From Favolaschia claudopus (Eukaryota > Basidiomycota > Agaricomycetes > Agaricales > Mycenaceae), in NCBI GenBank assembly GCA_037176885.1, contig JAWWNJ010000051.1, forward strand, positions 992,001 to 1,056,000: a stretch of DNA of 64,000 nucleotides, written 5' to 3'. Positions 45,222 to 56,888 of this stretch are shown here, one piece after another (position 1 is the first letter of the stretch; every line of letters begins with the position of its first letter). A program made the position numbers and the translations under genes. The notes beneath the pieces were generated by a model. That model searched no databases and was not told the origin of the DNA. It saw nothing but the letters and a program-made list of their open reading frames with translations.

Positions 45222-48200
45222 ATGGCGTCAGACCACAGAGACGGCAAAGACGTTATGCAGGACGAGAAAGAGCCTTCCGGCTCTCTCGACGAGAAGAAAG
45301 CCTTCAAGGATGACATTGAAACTATTCACGCTGAGTCGTCCACCGAGTTTGCGGTCCTCGAAGACGAACGGGATATCGCGACAAATGTCATCACAGTGCA
45401 CGACGATGAGACTTTGAATCCGTGGACTCTTCGAGCTTTCATCCTTGGCCTTGGTCTCTCGGCGTTTGGTGGTGTTCTAGGTAGCTCTTTCCTTTCACTC
45501 AACGCGTCCACGACTCATGGTAATTCGAGCTGAGATCTACTACTTCAAGCCGGCAAGTCACTTGCATCAGGTGTTTCTGCTACTCGGTTGACCTCCGCCC
45601 TTCCAGCAAACGGTGTTAGTTTCGACGATGTTCCTTGCCATCATCGCCTTCATCGTTGGGAAAGGAATGGAGACTTTCATCCCAACCTTCGGTCTATTCT
45701 ACTATCTCAACCCGGTAAGGATATCCATTCAAGTCTCTCCAGCAACGCTCACCCTTCTGTTCAAAGCATCCTTTCAATAAAAAAGAGAACGCATTCGTTG
45801 TCATCATGGCCAGCGCCGCTGCAAACTCTGCGCTTGCGACCGAAGTGCTGGCTGTTCAGCGCCTCTTCTACAATATCACTCCCAATCCAGCCGCCTCCAT
45901 TTTCCTGCTGTTCTCTAGTCAGCTCTGCGGATATGGCATCGGTGGCCTGTTTAGATGTGAGAATTCGTACGCTGGGTAGTCAACTGGCTAATCGGGTTCA
46001 GCCGTCCTCCTCTATCCATCGAAGATGCTCTACCCTAGCGTCTTACCGCTAGTGGCGATGTTCGATTCGCTGTACAAGGACACCGAGGGAGCCGGCAAGA
46101 AGCTTCGTCTCTTCTGGATCGCATTCGCCGGGTAAATGGTCCTGCATCTACCGCGGTCTTCACCTTGATGATTATCCAGAATATTTCTCTGGGAGATCCT
46201 ACCCGAGTGGATGTTCCCGCTCTTGACGGGTTTCTCGATTTTCTGCCTTGCGAACCCTCGTTCGGCGGATTTCACCCGAATTTTCGGCGGTAGTAACGGA
46301 AATGAGGGCCTTGGCGTGCTGTCGCTCTGTTTTGACTGGCAATATATATCCGGTTAGTCTATCCCGTACTATTTGCACACCAGGAAACCCATTGACCCAT
46401 TTTAGGCGGAAAGTATTTCTCTAAAAACACTCTCGGTTAACCTATTCATTTCGACATATCATAGGTCTCAACCCAATGGTCATTCCACTCAAAGCTCAAA
46501 CCTCGAACTTCATCGGGTATATCCTTTGCATGTAAGTGTAATTGCTCTATGAAAATAGTCCAACAATCGAACCTTTCGCAGAGTCGTTTTCATCGCAGTG
46601 TACTACAACAACATCTGGAACGCAAAAGACTTTCCCTTCGTATGTAGATTCATCTGATTCGTGGATTGCTCGTTCGAACCCGTTCATTCGTAGCTTTCAC
46701 AAGACCTCTTTTATGCGAACGGTTCAGTATACGATCAACTCCTCATATTGAATGAAAATTTCGAAGTGGATCCTACTTTACTGGCACAACAAGGGCTGGT
46801 GGGACTCGTGCATATCTTCTATACTAGCGCGGTTAGCTTACTGGCTCTCACTTAGCCTTTCTATGCGTCGACTTGGGTCGTTCAGCTATTGACAACGAAT
46901 TTGGTAAGTACCATTCTGTATCAGAAAAAAAGATTTGCTCATTTTGTAGGGTATGGCGGCCACTTTCACGCACCTCTTACTTTGGAATCGCGATGACTTG
47001 CGTGGCGCTTGGAGCTGGATGACTCCATCTGCCCTGAAACGGGCTTGGGCCAACTTCAACTGGAAGTTCTGGGAGGACGACGGTATGCGTGCGGCGCCGA
47101 AGGATGAGGCGGACATAGACCCTCATTATAGGGAGATGCTGAAGGTTTGTACCTGAAGATTCATACTCAAATCGCGTCACTTGACATTTTCTACTAAGTA
47201 TCCCGATGCCCCCAATAGCTGGTATGCCCTCTGGTTCAATGTGGGTTCAAACTCGCATTGACGTCTGATTTTGTCAACAGGTACTGGGCGACTCTGATCG
47301 TCTCGATTATAATCGCACTAGTTATCATCTACAAAACTGATTCCACATTGCCTTGGTATGTATATGGCTCAAAAACTATACTGCGCCAACGTGCTTAAAT
47401 TTCATCTTAGGTGGGGCTTCTTGATTTCCCTCATCCTCGGTACCATTTCGATCGTGTTCTTTGGGTCCTTATACGCAATCACTGGATTGCAATTCATCAT
47501 CCAGCCGTTTGTACAGGTGCGCTATCGCCTCCGGTTTTGCACATTTTCTGATGTAGGTTGGAGATGATCGGGGGATTCATCCACCCTGGAAAACCTGTCG
47601 CAAATATGTTCTTCGTTCTCTTCAGTTACAGTTCGTGCCTCACATTGATTCATCTGTTGTCTTCTCAAACAATCTGAACAGACTCCGTCACGCAGGCCCA
47701 ACTCTTGCTCAGAGATCTGAAGATTGCTCAATGCGAGTACACCCAGACTGAGAAAATTGTCGGATTAATCTGATTATGTAATGTTCAACTTTGAACAGAC
47801 ACCAAGTTACCTCCAAGACCGGCGTTCACTGCGCAGGTGGTTGGCACGCTATTTGGTCCGTTAATTCATGCATAATGCTGGCGTTGGCTGACTATTCGCC
47901 GTAGGGGCCGTACTGAATTATGGTTTGAGTTCTGCTTATCCAACGTCGGCGTCACTGATCTGCGCACAGTGCTTATGAATTCCATCATCGATAATCAACG
48001 AGAAATTTTGCTGAGCGTTGAGGGCACGAACATTTGGAGTGGCCAACAACCTCAACAGTACAATTCTCAAGCTGTTGCTTGGGGTGGCTTGAGGCGAGTC
48101 AAGCCTCCAAATATCTCCTTCGATGTTTGCTAGAAGCTACTTCTAGCCACCAGCTCTTCGCTATTAACCAACGCTACCAGTGGGTTGCATGGGCTTATGT

Positions 48201-48731
48201 TGTTGGCCTGTTTGTTCCCGTCCCATTCTGGGTAGCCTATCGTTTCTGGCCAAAGCTGCGAACAGATTACCTGTACACACCGGTTATTTGGTCAGTCTTC
48301 TTCTGGAGTGAAGGAATATGCCAGCTTCTGAAACCCTGTCTTGCAGTTATTACATTGGCTGGCTCTGCGTAGGAATCAACTCTTCCATCTTCGCGTACTT
48401 CTCTATCGCGTACCTCTCCCAGTGGTGGTTGCGAACTCGGTACCCGCGGTGGTTTACTAAATACAATTACATTATCGCGGCTGGTTCGTTGCCTTTTGCC
48501 CTTGATATCCAATTAGCAACTGAAGCGAATGGCTTCCAGCTCTCGATGGCGGTACTCAGGTGATGGTATTCATTCTGTCATTTGCGGTTCAGGGTGCCGC
48601 TGGAACGTCTCATCTCTTCCCTCAATGGTGGGGCGCTAATCAAAACGGTAACGCGATACTTCGATTTCTTGAACATGTATTGATTTCGTTCAGGAAATTA
48701 TGACCGTTGCGCTGTTATTCCCACCTCATGA
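45222..48731 (+). CDS. OPT-superfamily oligopeptide transporter
   Basis: Polytopic plasma-membrane proton-coupled transporter for small peptides or peptide-like metal chelates. The ATG at 45222 starts MASDHRDGKDVMQDEKEPSG. The hydrophilic N-tail ends at DDETLNPWTLRAFILGLGLS, the typical entry to TM1. Later segments are MFLAIIAFIVGKGMETFIPT, FNKKENAFVVIMASAAANSA with LATEVLAVQRLFYN (the OPT EH-like conserved block), and LLYPSKMLYPSVLPLVAMFD. FWIAFAGIFLWEILPEWMFP, LSLCFDWQYISGLNPMVIPL, FYASTWVVQLLTTNLGMAAT and YWATLIVSIIIALVIIYKTD follow, then ITGLQFIIQPFVQMIGGFIH with PGKPVANMFF. The C-terminus has YQWVAWAYVVGLFVPVPFWV, YYIGWLCVGINSSIFAYFSI and QGAAGTSHLFPQWWGANQNG. More than a dozen short introns. 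All frames can be joined, so it looks intact. Confidence 0.9.
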
Positions 48732-48895
48732 GTTGCTTTGCTGAAAGTACATTTTTGTATAAATGAACTTATTGTTTTCGACAATTTCGATCTACCCAAG
48801 AACATACTTAGTAGTTTTTTTCAACTTGAACTTTGATGAGATCAACAATCGCATCAGCGTTGAATCTTCCCAAAACGGCCTGGGCACCGACCGCC

Positions 48896-50493
48896 ATGTC
48901 TAAACGGAATTTGACCGAACTCCTCAGCGACGGCGACGGCGGGGATGATACTCCTCCAACATCGAAGCAGCGCAGGCGCTCACCCACTCCCCTTCCTCCT
49001 GTACACGCACTACCTTACCCGTCACTTTCTGCTGCCCCAACTTCTCCCCCAGCTTTTCAACAGCCCACCCAGATCATCTCCTTCTCGTACACCCCAGCTC
49101 GCAAATTGGAGTTCACAAACAGCGCTCTTCGCTTTCTTGCGGCCCTTCCGCCCCGACCTCAGCTTTCCTACGCGTACGAGAGATGGCAACGTCGCCCAGA
49201 GACCCGTCCCAGAATTGACGGTCTTCTTCGCGCCTTGTCTACCGCGCGGGCCAAAAACCATCCATCGCTGGCGAACGGTGTGGGAGCTGTAGGATGGCGC
49301 GGAGTGCTTACCCGGTAAGCATGATACGTCTCGTATGTCCGGACCTGCAGAATGACCCGGAGGTTGAGAGGATCATGACGGCGCCATACGAAGAACGCGA
49401 TGGATGGGATATGAACGTCATGTGCGTCGATGGTGTCCTGTATTTTGAAGAGCATCTCGACGAGGCAAAGTTACGCGCAAAGTGCGTATTGTTACTGATT
49501 CCTGCTTCAACCAATGCACTCAATACAATATACATACAGAAATGATCTTGCTCCGCGCCAACGCCTCAACACGTATTATGGATACGCGTTTGAGTCGTAT
49601 TGCACGTCTGAGAAACCGAGCACCAGTAATGTGCCATGCGTGAATGTCCCCCAAGCACCCGGTGATCCCCCTGGGTGGGGCGGCGACGTGGATACCAACG
49701 TTCAGTGGTGTAGCGTTGTACGCACGAAACTTGGCGACACAAGACTTGTCATTGGCGGTGAAGTCGACTGTGTACGAGGTTGGTTGATATTCACTCTGCT
49801 CATTTACTTGTCCGCTGCTTAGATCATGGCAGGCACTTATACAAGCAAGACGGACACGTTTGTTGAGCTCAAAACGTCGCTCGTCATTCGCGGCGCACAG
49901 GATGAGATGCGGTTTGAAAAGTGTGCACTCAGAGAGACATTCAATATCTCGTTCTATCTAACTGAGTACTCAGAAAACTTCTCAAATTCTACATGCAGTC
50001 GTTTCTGCTGGGCGTTCCTGTCAGTTCCCCTCTTCATCTCTTCCTTTTGTCACCGTCTGAGGGTCATACCGCCCAGGAAATCCTCGTCGGTTTCCGTACA
50101 CCCTCTGGCGAGATAACAACGACGCAAACCTTCAAGACGGTCGAGCTGCCGCGGCTAGTCAGGGGGAAAGCCCACGGATGGGACCCCAGAAGGTGTTTCG
50201 CGTGGGGAAACGAGTTGTTGGAATTCCTGAAGAAAAATGTTCCCTCAAGTTCGGCGGTTGGTATCGAACTTCAGGGGGAAGATGAAGACAAAACGAGGCA
50301 CCCAAATGCGCAGGTATGGCGCCTCACGTTTTCCTCGGGTGTCGGCGTGGAGCTCAGGCAGCTCGACGATTCGGCTGTGCGTGGTGTTGAGAGCGCGGAA
50401 GGGGATAGAGAGGCGGTTGACCGCGTAGGGTTTCTGCCGCGGTGGTATTGGGACGAAGTCGTGAAAGCCGATGACTCGAGCGGGACTACATGA
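48896..50493 (+). CDS. RAI1: Decapping nuclease RAI1/DXO family
   Basis: Removes incomplete or non-canonical (including NAD-type) 5' caps from RNA and, in fungi, partners the Rat1/Xrn2 exonuclease in the nucleus. I prefer the ATG at 48896 ([20 protein letters not shown]); an in-frame ATG at 48836 adds 20 residues. Blocks are [60 protein letters not shown] and [20 protein letters not shown]. Next are [17 protein letters not shown] and [20 protein letters not shown]. The catalytic motifs are [10 protein letters not shown] (Glu and Asp metal ligands) and [12 protein letters not shown] (ELK). Then come [17 protein letters not shown] across an intron, [19 protein letters not shown] and [17 protein letters not shown]. 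It ends ADDSSGTT. About four introns. All metal-binding residues present; should be active. Confidence 0.92.
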
Positions 50494-51065
50494 CGTGAGG
50501 AAGAGTGCGTGAGGCACGGTGAAGGAGACGTGAAGTAGATGGTGAGCGCTCTAGCGAAGGAGAAGCGAGAGCCTCATACGAATCAAGGTCTTAGCATGCG
50601 CTTCGTCGGACAAAAAGCTATCGGGATTCAATGCAATGCATCGAGGATCTAAAGGCTATCGTTCCGATGAAAATCAGTTAGTCATTCTAGCGGATAATGC
50701 CGCTCAAATTGGTGGACACTGGCCAGTCAAGTGAGCGCCAGGTTCGTTCCTGCGCAATCCCAGTAAAATCTTTGAACCTGGCTCCGAAAGCTGACGGGCC
50801 CTTGCAACATACCCCGGGTGAGCTGAAGCGGCAGGAAAGAAGGCAGGCTGCGTTGCAGCAACGTTCTGGGGTTGGCAGAACAAAGGTGCTGTCGCGGGGC
50901 GTCGGCCCGGTTCTCGGATTTGGCCGATTCGATTGTAGTCCATTGTGGGTCAATGTTGACAACGCCTCGCAATTGACAGTGTGTATCTAACCTCGATCCC
51001 GGGTTTTCTTTGTCTCACCCTTCGCCGGCAGTCATCAGATTTCTTCCACACGATCGTCTATATCT
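50494..51065. other. Intergenic region, no supported gene
   Basis: 572 bp between RAI1 and the kinase-like gene, both plus. Several overlapping frames of 80-97 codons lie in 50687-50990 on both strands, with no motif and no codon signal that I can separate. Likely the RAI1 3' UTR and the next promoter. Confidence 0.45.
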
Positions 51066-52369
51066 ATGAATGCGCAACTGTGCTATATACCTCAGCAGAT
51101 TTCCGCCGCTACTCTAGCCAAACGATGGCAAGACAACATCAATATCATCAAGGCCGAAATCGCACACGACATTCGAGCTACCTATGCATGTTTCAATAAT
51201 AATGCCATCGCTCATAAAGCTACGAAGATCATGGGCAAAGAAGGGCATACGTCTATTCTACCGATTGGTCAGGGAGGGTACAATTCGGTGCTTTCCACTG
51301 TCTTTACTACACAAGTTCATCACCAAGCTTACTTACGAAATGCAGGTGCTCGCGGTCATCTTCAACGATGGCTCCGACATTGTGGTGAGACTAGACAAAA
51401 GCCCTTACAACAAGGCACCGCCCTCCGAGGAAGCTGCGAAACTCATGTTTGAGTCGGAAGTGAGCCATCGTGATCAGAGTTCTGAGGACATGTACTCCAA
51501 TTCAATCCAGGTGGCGACCCTCAGGTTTCTCAAGACACATACATCAATACCAGTCCCCACCGTCTATTATTCAAATTCTGATCCTGCTGAGGCTGGAGCT
51601 AGATGCACGATACTAGAGACGGTGATGCCAACTACCGTGTTCATGGAGCGCATCTCAAACTCTAAACTTTCAGATTCCTGGAATCTCTCTCGAACAGTTC
51701 TGGTACAGCATGCCGTATGAAGAACAACAGGATATAGTGGCAAAGTGGGCGACCATGCAAACCGAACTGACGAGTCTACCGTTTCACGAAATTGGGAGCT
51801 TGACCACGGAAACGGGGATAGTCGGGCCACTCTGTCCCTCTTCTTTGATGCCTTATACCCTTCGCGAGCCACATTGTGGTCCTTTCAGCTCCTCGATAGC
51901 ATTGCTAGCTGGTCACACGAGTTCTGTCATTGACGGGCTGGAGCCAAACGATGAGAACAGACATTTTTTCGAGCGTTTCCTGGCAGCCATCCTGGCTCTA
52001 CCCCCTGAAAAGTTCCGCGACGAGCGTCTTGTCCTTTGTCACGATGATATAAGCATCGCCAACATTCTTTACGCTCCTCCAAACAAAATCGTGGGCATCA
52101 TCGATTGGCAAGGTTCAAGTGTCTTGCCAGTGTGGGCTGCAATGGCAAATAACGACTTTCTATGTGGACATGATCGGGAGGGGGAATTGCGCCAGCAATT
52201 GCCGGATGCCAAGGAAGTCACACCTATTGACAACGCACTGCGAGAGTTGCGTGTTTTGGCCACAGGGGTCAAAGGTCGAGACGTGAACGATCTACGAGCT
52301 TGTTTTGCCGACCTCTCGGAGGAGTTTTCGTGGCTATCTGAGCCGTTCTTGCCGTTGTTGATGGAATAA
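51066..52369 (+). CDS. Aminoglycoside-phosphotransferase-fold (APH) kinase-like protein
   Basis: Protein-kinase-like fold, common in large families in mushrooms, with small-molecule substrates mostly unknown. The ATG at 51066 starts MNAQLCYIPQQISAATLAKR. The nucleotide loop is SILPIGQGGYNSVLAVIFND, formed across an intron at about 51288-51344 (TCG|GTGCTT ... TGCAG), followed by SDIVVRLDKSP. TLRFLKTHTSIPVPTVYYSN and CTILETVMP follow. The catalytic Brenner-type loop is RLVLCHDDISIANILYAPPN (HDxxxxN) and the metal-binding step is KIVGIIDWQGSSVLPVWAAM (DW in place of DFG). The C-terminus ends EPFLPLLME. A second short intron lies near 51680-51710. Key catalytic Asp and Asn residues are present. 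Not a resistance gene by implication; the fold name only denotes ancestry. Confidence 0.83.
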
Positions 52370-53483
52370 GGTCGACCGTTAATTGTAGCAGTATGAATTC
52401 AGCTATATATCTTCCTCGGGTGACCCATGCGCGCTTCGAATCCGCTCATGAAACATTGACAAGCCACTTCAGTTTCCGTCTGAGACGCCCAAAGATTGTG
52501 CAGTCACAACAACCAGTACGATTGCAGGGCCGCGTGCGATGCACGTTCCCCTAAGAGCACTTAGAAAAGATGATGATTCGAAATACGGATACGGACACAG
52601 TAGTACTTTGTACTTTAACAAGCAAAACAAAAAATCGTATACGGGATGGGGACTTGTGCGATACAGCATTAAGTGTACGTAGCTAGCTATAGGTAGGTTG
52701 AGGGCAGCTAGGAAGGAGTCATGGAAGTGGTTAATAGGTCGTTGCAAGGCTATATGTACATGGAGAACAAAAAGAAAGAGGATGGAGATGGAACGAAAAT
52801 TCAAGGAAAGGAAACGGATGTAGATACTTAGAAGAAAAGCTGCCGCTGCTGTATCCTCTTGCTTCTCGCTTCCCTTGGCCACCTCATACACAACAGCACG
52901 CAAGCGAGAAAGAAGGTCGTATTAGCGTCCACAAATGGCGCACATAAGACGTTCCCACAGCGATGCGTGTATAAATAAGTGTGCTTGCGTGCGGACTGTG
53001 GTCTGGGCTGGCCAAGATGGCTGAATAGGATTGGAGAATCAAAGCTTTCGAATCGGATCGGCGGTAGGTGTGGGGGGGAGTGTGTCCCACTGATTGGTCA
53101 TGGACTGGTGCGGGTACGGCTGGAAGTAAAGATGAATATGCGGGGCGGGAGATGATGTGATAATACAGTGATGTTCAGGTTCATGCATCTGCGCAATCGG
53201 GTTCGGGAATTGGTTTGGGTTGATTCGATTCGATTCATGAGATTGTTTGTTTGTTGGATGGATGGATGGGTTCGTAGGTAGATTTCCGGGGAGGTACAAC
53301 AACGGGGAACGAGCCGAACCGAGGAGAGGATAAGATAGAATAGAATAGAGCGACTGGGAGACCTGATAAGACAGACAAATGAAGCAGGACGCAGGATTGG
53401 AGGAAGGGGCAAGGGGTAACGGGGAAGGAAGATGACAACTCTAATCGTCTTCATCATCATCTCCACGCTTGATCATGAAGTAT
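52370..53483. other. 1.1-kb region with simple repeats; no gene
   Basis: Lies between the kinase-like gene (plus) and the Whi5-like gene (minus), so both 3' ends point into it. It contains short simple-sequence stretches such as TTGTTTGTTTGTTGGATGGATGGATGG (53245-53270). Open frames here are low-complexity and unsupported. It is probably 3' UTR on both sides. Confidence 0.5.
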
Positions 53484-55650
53484 TCAGCTCTGCTGCATCA
53501 AATCAATACCCGCGCCCAATGTCGCCGCCGCACCACCTTTCCCCGCCTGTTGCTGCTGCAAATGTTCCTCAAACAGCTTTCGCCCCACGTCCGCTCTCAA
53601 CCCGCCGCCACCGTTCCCCCCTCCGCCGCCGCCGATTTTGGGAGCCGGCTGCGCAGGCGGCATGGGCATGGGCACCTGCGCGGGTGCGGGCGCGGGAGAA
53701 CCTGCCGGCGAAGCGTGCAGAAAGTCGCTGAAGTTGAAGTTTTCTGGCTGCGGTGGAGTCGGCTGTGGAGGTTGCGGTTGCGGCTGTTGGATGACAGCAG
53801 GGGCGGGGGCAGATGGCGGGGCGGGCGACGACGAAGACGAAGGCGGGACTGGTTGTGGTATCGGCGGCGCCTGCACCTGCGCCGGCACAGCCGGTTGAGG
53901 CGGGGGTATCGGCTGTCCATAGACTGCCTTGGGCGTCGGGGTCACAGGCCTTGCAATGGGGCTCGGCGCCACACCATGCATCGCAGGAGGTGGCAACAGC
54001 TGTCCTGTTTGCCCCTGCGCTTGCGCCTGTACAGGAGCTGGAGCGACGGGGGCAGACCCAGAAGGAGGTGTGGGTGTTGCCCCCCTCGACATCCCCCCGA
54101 TACTCGACACGCTACTAGTAAAACTCTCCGCACCACCTCTCGCCAAGCCTCCCATGCCACTTCCACTTCCACTCGCCGCTGCCGCTCCTCCCCCGAGCTC
54201 TCCAGCGCTCGGGAACAGAACCCTTCCTACACTACCTTTCGGCCGTGAGCTGAGGGCTCTGAAAGCGGCCGCATCGCGGTCTGCCGCACCACGCCTGACA
54301 GGACTTGGACTCGTTGCGAGGAAAAGCATCAGATCCGCTGCTTCGTTGTCTGTGGGAGCCGGACGCGGGGTTCCCTGTTGCTGTGACGCCGAAGCCTGCG
54401 ACGACGGCTGAGAGGAGGGCTGGGTCGGCGGCGGCGTCGTACTTCCCGACTGTCGGAACTCCGGGCCGGGTCCAGGCGTCGAACGCGACCCACCAGCTCC
54501 AGGCTGTGAAGGCGGGGGCGGTTGTGGGGTCCCAGCATTCCGCGCAGAGCTCTCCCGCGCATACCCTACGCTATCACCCCCGCCGCCCTCGCCGCCATCG
54601 AGACTGCTTCTTGGCGATGACGCCCCGATGCTTGGTCTATGATTGAGCAAGAGATGCGTCAGAGTCGCAGCCGCCTTCATATCTACGTCGCCGTCCGCGT
54701 CGACATCGTCTGTGATATCCATATCCACGTCGCGTGAAGACGTCGTCGCACGGGCACGCGCCTTACCCTTATCCACGCGTTTGGCCGCCCCAGCAGCGCG
54801 TGCTTTCTGCGGATCTCCCCGACGCGCGGCAGAGGTCTTTTGCTGCTGCGTCCCGTGGCCGCGACTGCTGCTCGCGGGTTTACCTGTGGTGCGCACGCGT
54901 GCTGTCTGTGGTGAAGCCGGGGGACGCGACGGGGGCGGGATGGGGGGATCAGCGACGTTGAGGATGGTACGCGCGGGCTGGGTCGGTGGGGGCGCGAGGA
55001 TGCTCGTGAAGAGACTTTGGGGACGATGAAGGGCGGGGGGCTCCGTGGAGGAGATTCCGCCTGTGCTGCTTCCTTCTACCCGGGGGTAGTAATACCGCAT
55101 TGGGCCAGGCGGAGGCATGTTGCGCTTGCCGCCTGCACCGAAGCCGGTGGTCGGTGACCCGCCTTGAGTAGCGGGATTGTTATAATAGTTGTTTGCGCCA
55201 GGATTTTGTAAATTGGCAGAATAAGAGTTGAGTGCGGTGATGGCCGCCTTGCGCTTTGCGGCCATGGTGCGGGAGAGGATGTGGGCCTGAGTCTGAGACT
55301 GGGCCTCGAGGTCGCGGAGAGGGACATGGGCGAGGTTATGGGTAGCTTTGTAGGACGCATAGGCGAGACGGGCGCGGAGACTGCGGGTTACCTGAAAAAG
55401 AGGGGCTCAGACACGCCCTAACGCGTCGCCGGCGACTACGGGAATATTACTCACGTTCGAGATCTCTGCGCGTGCGCGGAACTTCTCGACCGCTCGCCTG
55501 CGGTCGCCACCCTCGCCGACTTCGGTGTCTCCCGAGGGGGCGTTGACGGGAGGAGAGAAGGCGAGGATTGGGGACGGCGACGTGGCTGAGGAGGAAGGGG
55601 GTCGCCATTGGGACGCGTGTCGAGGGCGTCGTGGCGGGGAACGAGGAGAG
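53484..55650 (-). CDS. Whi5/Nrm1-like G1/S transcriptional corepressor candidate (start not resolved)
   Basis: A long exon (about 55380-53484) follows a short intron (GTGAGT at about 55454 to TTTTTCAG) and an upstream exon. The joined sequence reads TEVGEGGDRRRAVEKFRARA, then EISNVTRSLRARLAYASYKA and THNLAHVPLRDLEAQ, resembling the short Whi5 motif (SLxxRLxxAxxKx). After a Pro/Ser-rich part come DMKAAATLTHLLLNHRPS and, near the middle, DNEAADLMLFLATSPSPVRR, which fits the GTB motif (D-x-AAxxLxxxxxSP) through which Whi5 and Nrm1 bind SBF/MBF. The C-terminal half is Pro/Gln/Gly-rich, with NFNFSDFLHASPAGSPAP before the end. No ATG lies in the first exon frame after the preceding stop, so another 5' exon must exist upstream of 55650. 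By family, it would repress G1/S genes in the nucleus until CDK phosphorylation. Confidence 0.6.
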
Positions 55651-56888
55651 CAGGGTGCTCAGCGTGGCAGACGACGAGCAAAAGGGTTTTGTCGCGGTTG
55701 AGAGCGGTGTTGGGAGAGTCAGCTCAAGTCGCGTCGAGTCTCGCGTCCTTGCAAACCGGAACTTGCCGGTGCCTGTCACAGTTACGCCAATTTCATTTTG
55801 CCCAAGCACAGCAACCTCAGTATCCTCCGCGTCAATGGTCTATCCGTTCTGCTCAACAACTAATACGTGCTTGCTCGTCGACCTCCACAATGGCGAAGAT
55901 AGCTCGTCGTCGCCGTCGCCGTCCTTGGCCGCCATCAGGCAGCCCAGGGAATCTGATGATCATTCACGTACCACTAACGCGAGGGTGGCAGGTCACTTGG
56001 ACCACATCGTCGATGCCAATAGCCTCTCTGACTCCTGGTCCAGTTCCCATGAACATCTCTCGCGGTCTTCCGGTGCTCTTCCTCGACCCCGAAGAGATTC
56101 TCATGACTCCCATGCTCGCTGGAAATTTCTCATCTCTGTACAAGCACTTTCCAAGTCAATAGCTCAAGTCCAAGCTCTGGCAACTCTTGTACATCCGCTC
56201 CGCTCCCGACGGCGTCAAGTAATACTAGTAGTACCGCCCCCCGAAAGACTCAATTGCAGGCGATTACCCTCTTGGGGCTGTTTCCTTCCATCTCCGGTTT
56301 CTCTAGACGCGCCACAACTTCCAAATCCGTCCGGCTTCGCTGTTCTCCTGCATCACGCGCCCATGTGGATGTCTGTGGGCGGATTCTCTCCATTGTTCAA
56401 GATTCAAGCCCCGGATCGTGCAAGTCACAGCGCGTCAATGGGTGAACCGTCATTGTTCATTACCGGTAGCCTAATCTCCGTCTTGTCTTCTACCCATAAA
56501 TACTTCCGGTTTCGCAAAGATGGACCTGAAGATGGCTGCAAAATCCATGAAACGTATCAGGGCAAAACAGATGAACTGCCACAATGGAACATCGATACAC
56601 ATGGACCCACTTGTCAATCCTGTTAAGACCGACTTGATGCTCTCGTCCATCCTCACCTTGTGGACTCTGTCTACCATGTCTGAGCATCTCTTGCTTCTTA
56701 ACTTTTTTTGTTCTTTACCTCTTGGTGGGAATCGCGGAAACTCCGGAAGTTCCGACAATCCCTTCACAAGAGCGCTTCATGTTCTATACGACAATACCAA
56801 AGACAGTGTATAAAGTTACATGCAGCGAATCATAAACCCTCATTTTATTCGTTCCGTTACTGACAATATCACATCAATCGTATCCAAA
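55651..56888. other. Region with long unexplained open frames; no supported gene
   Basis: The plus strand has a 352-codon frame (55568-56626) and an overlapping frame in another register running through about 55890-56162 (MAKIARRRRRRPWPPSGSPG...). Neither has a recognised domain. The left part overlaps the 5' end of the Whi5-like gene. A real plus-strand gene may exist here, but I cannot define exons. Confidence 0.35.

Noticed and set aside
45222..48731. Possibility that the OPT gene is a pseudogene because its frames change often
   Set aside because: Each frame change coincides with plausible short GT-AG introns and the conserved blocks join smoothly.
53432..54411. Plus-strand frames opposite the Whi5-like gene
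   Set aside because: Antisense of a Pro/Ala/Gly-rich exon; composition mirrors that repeat structure.
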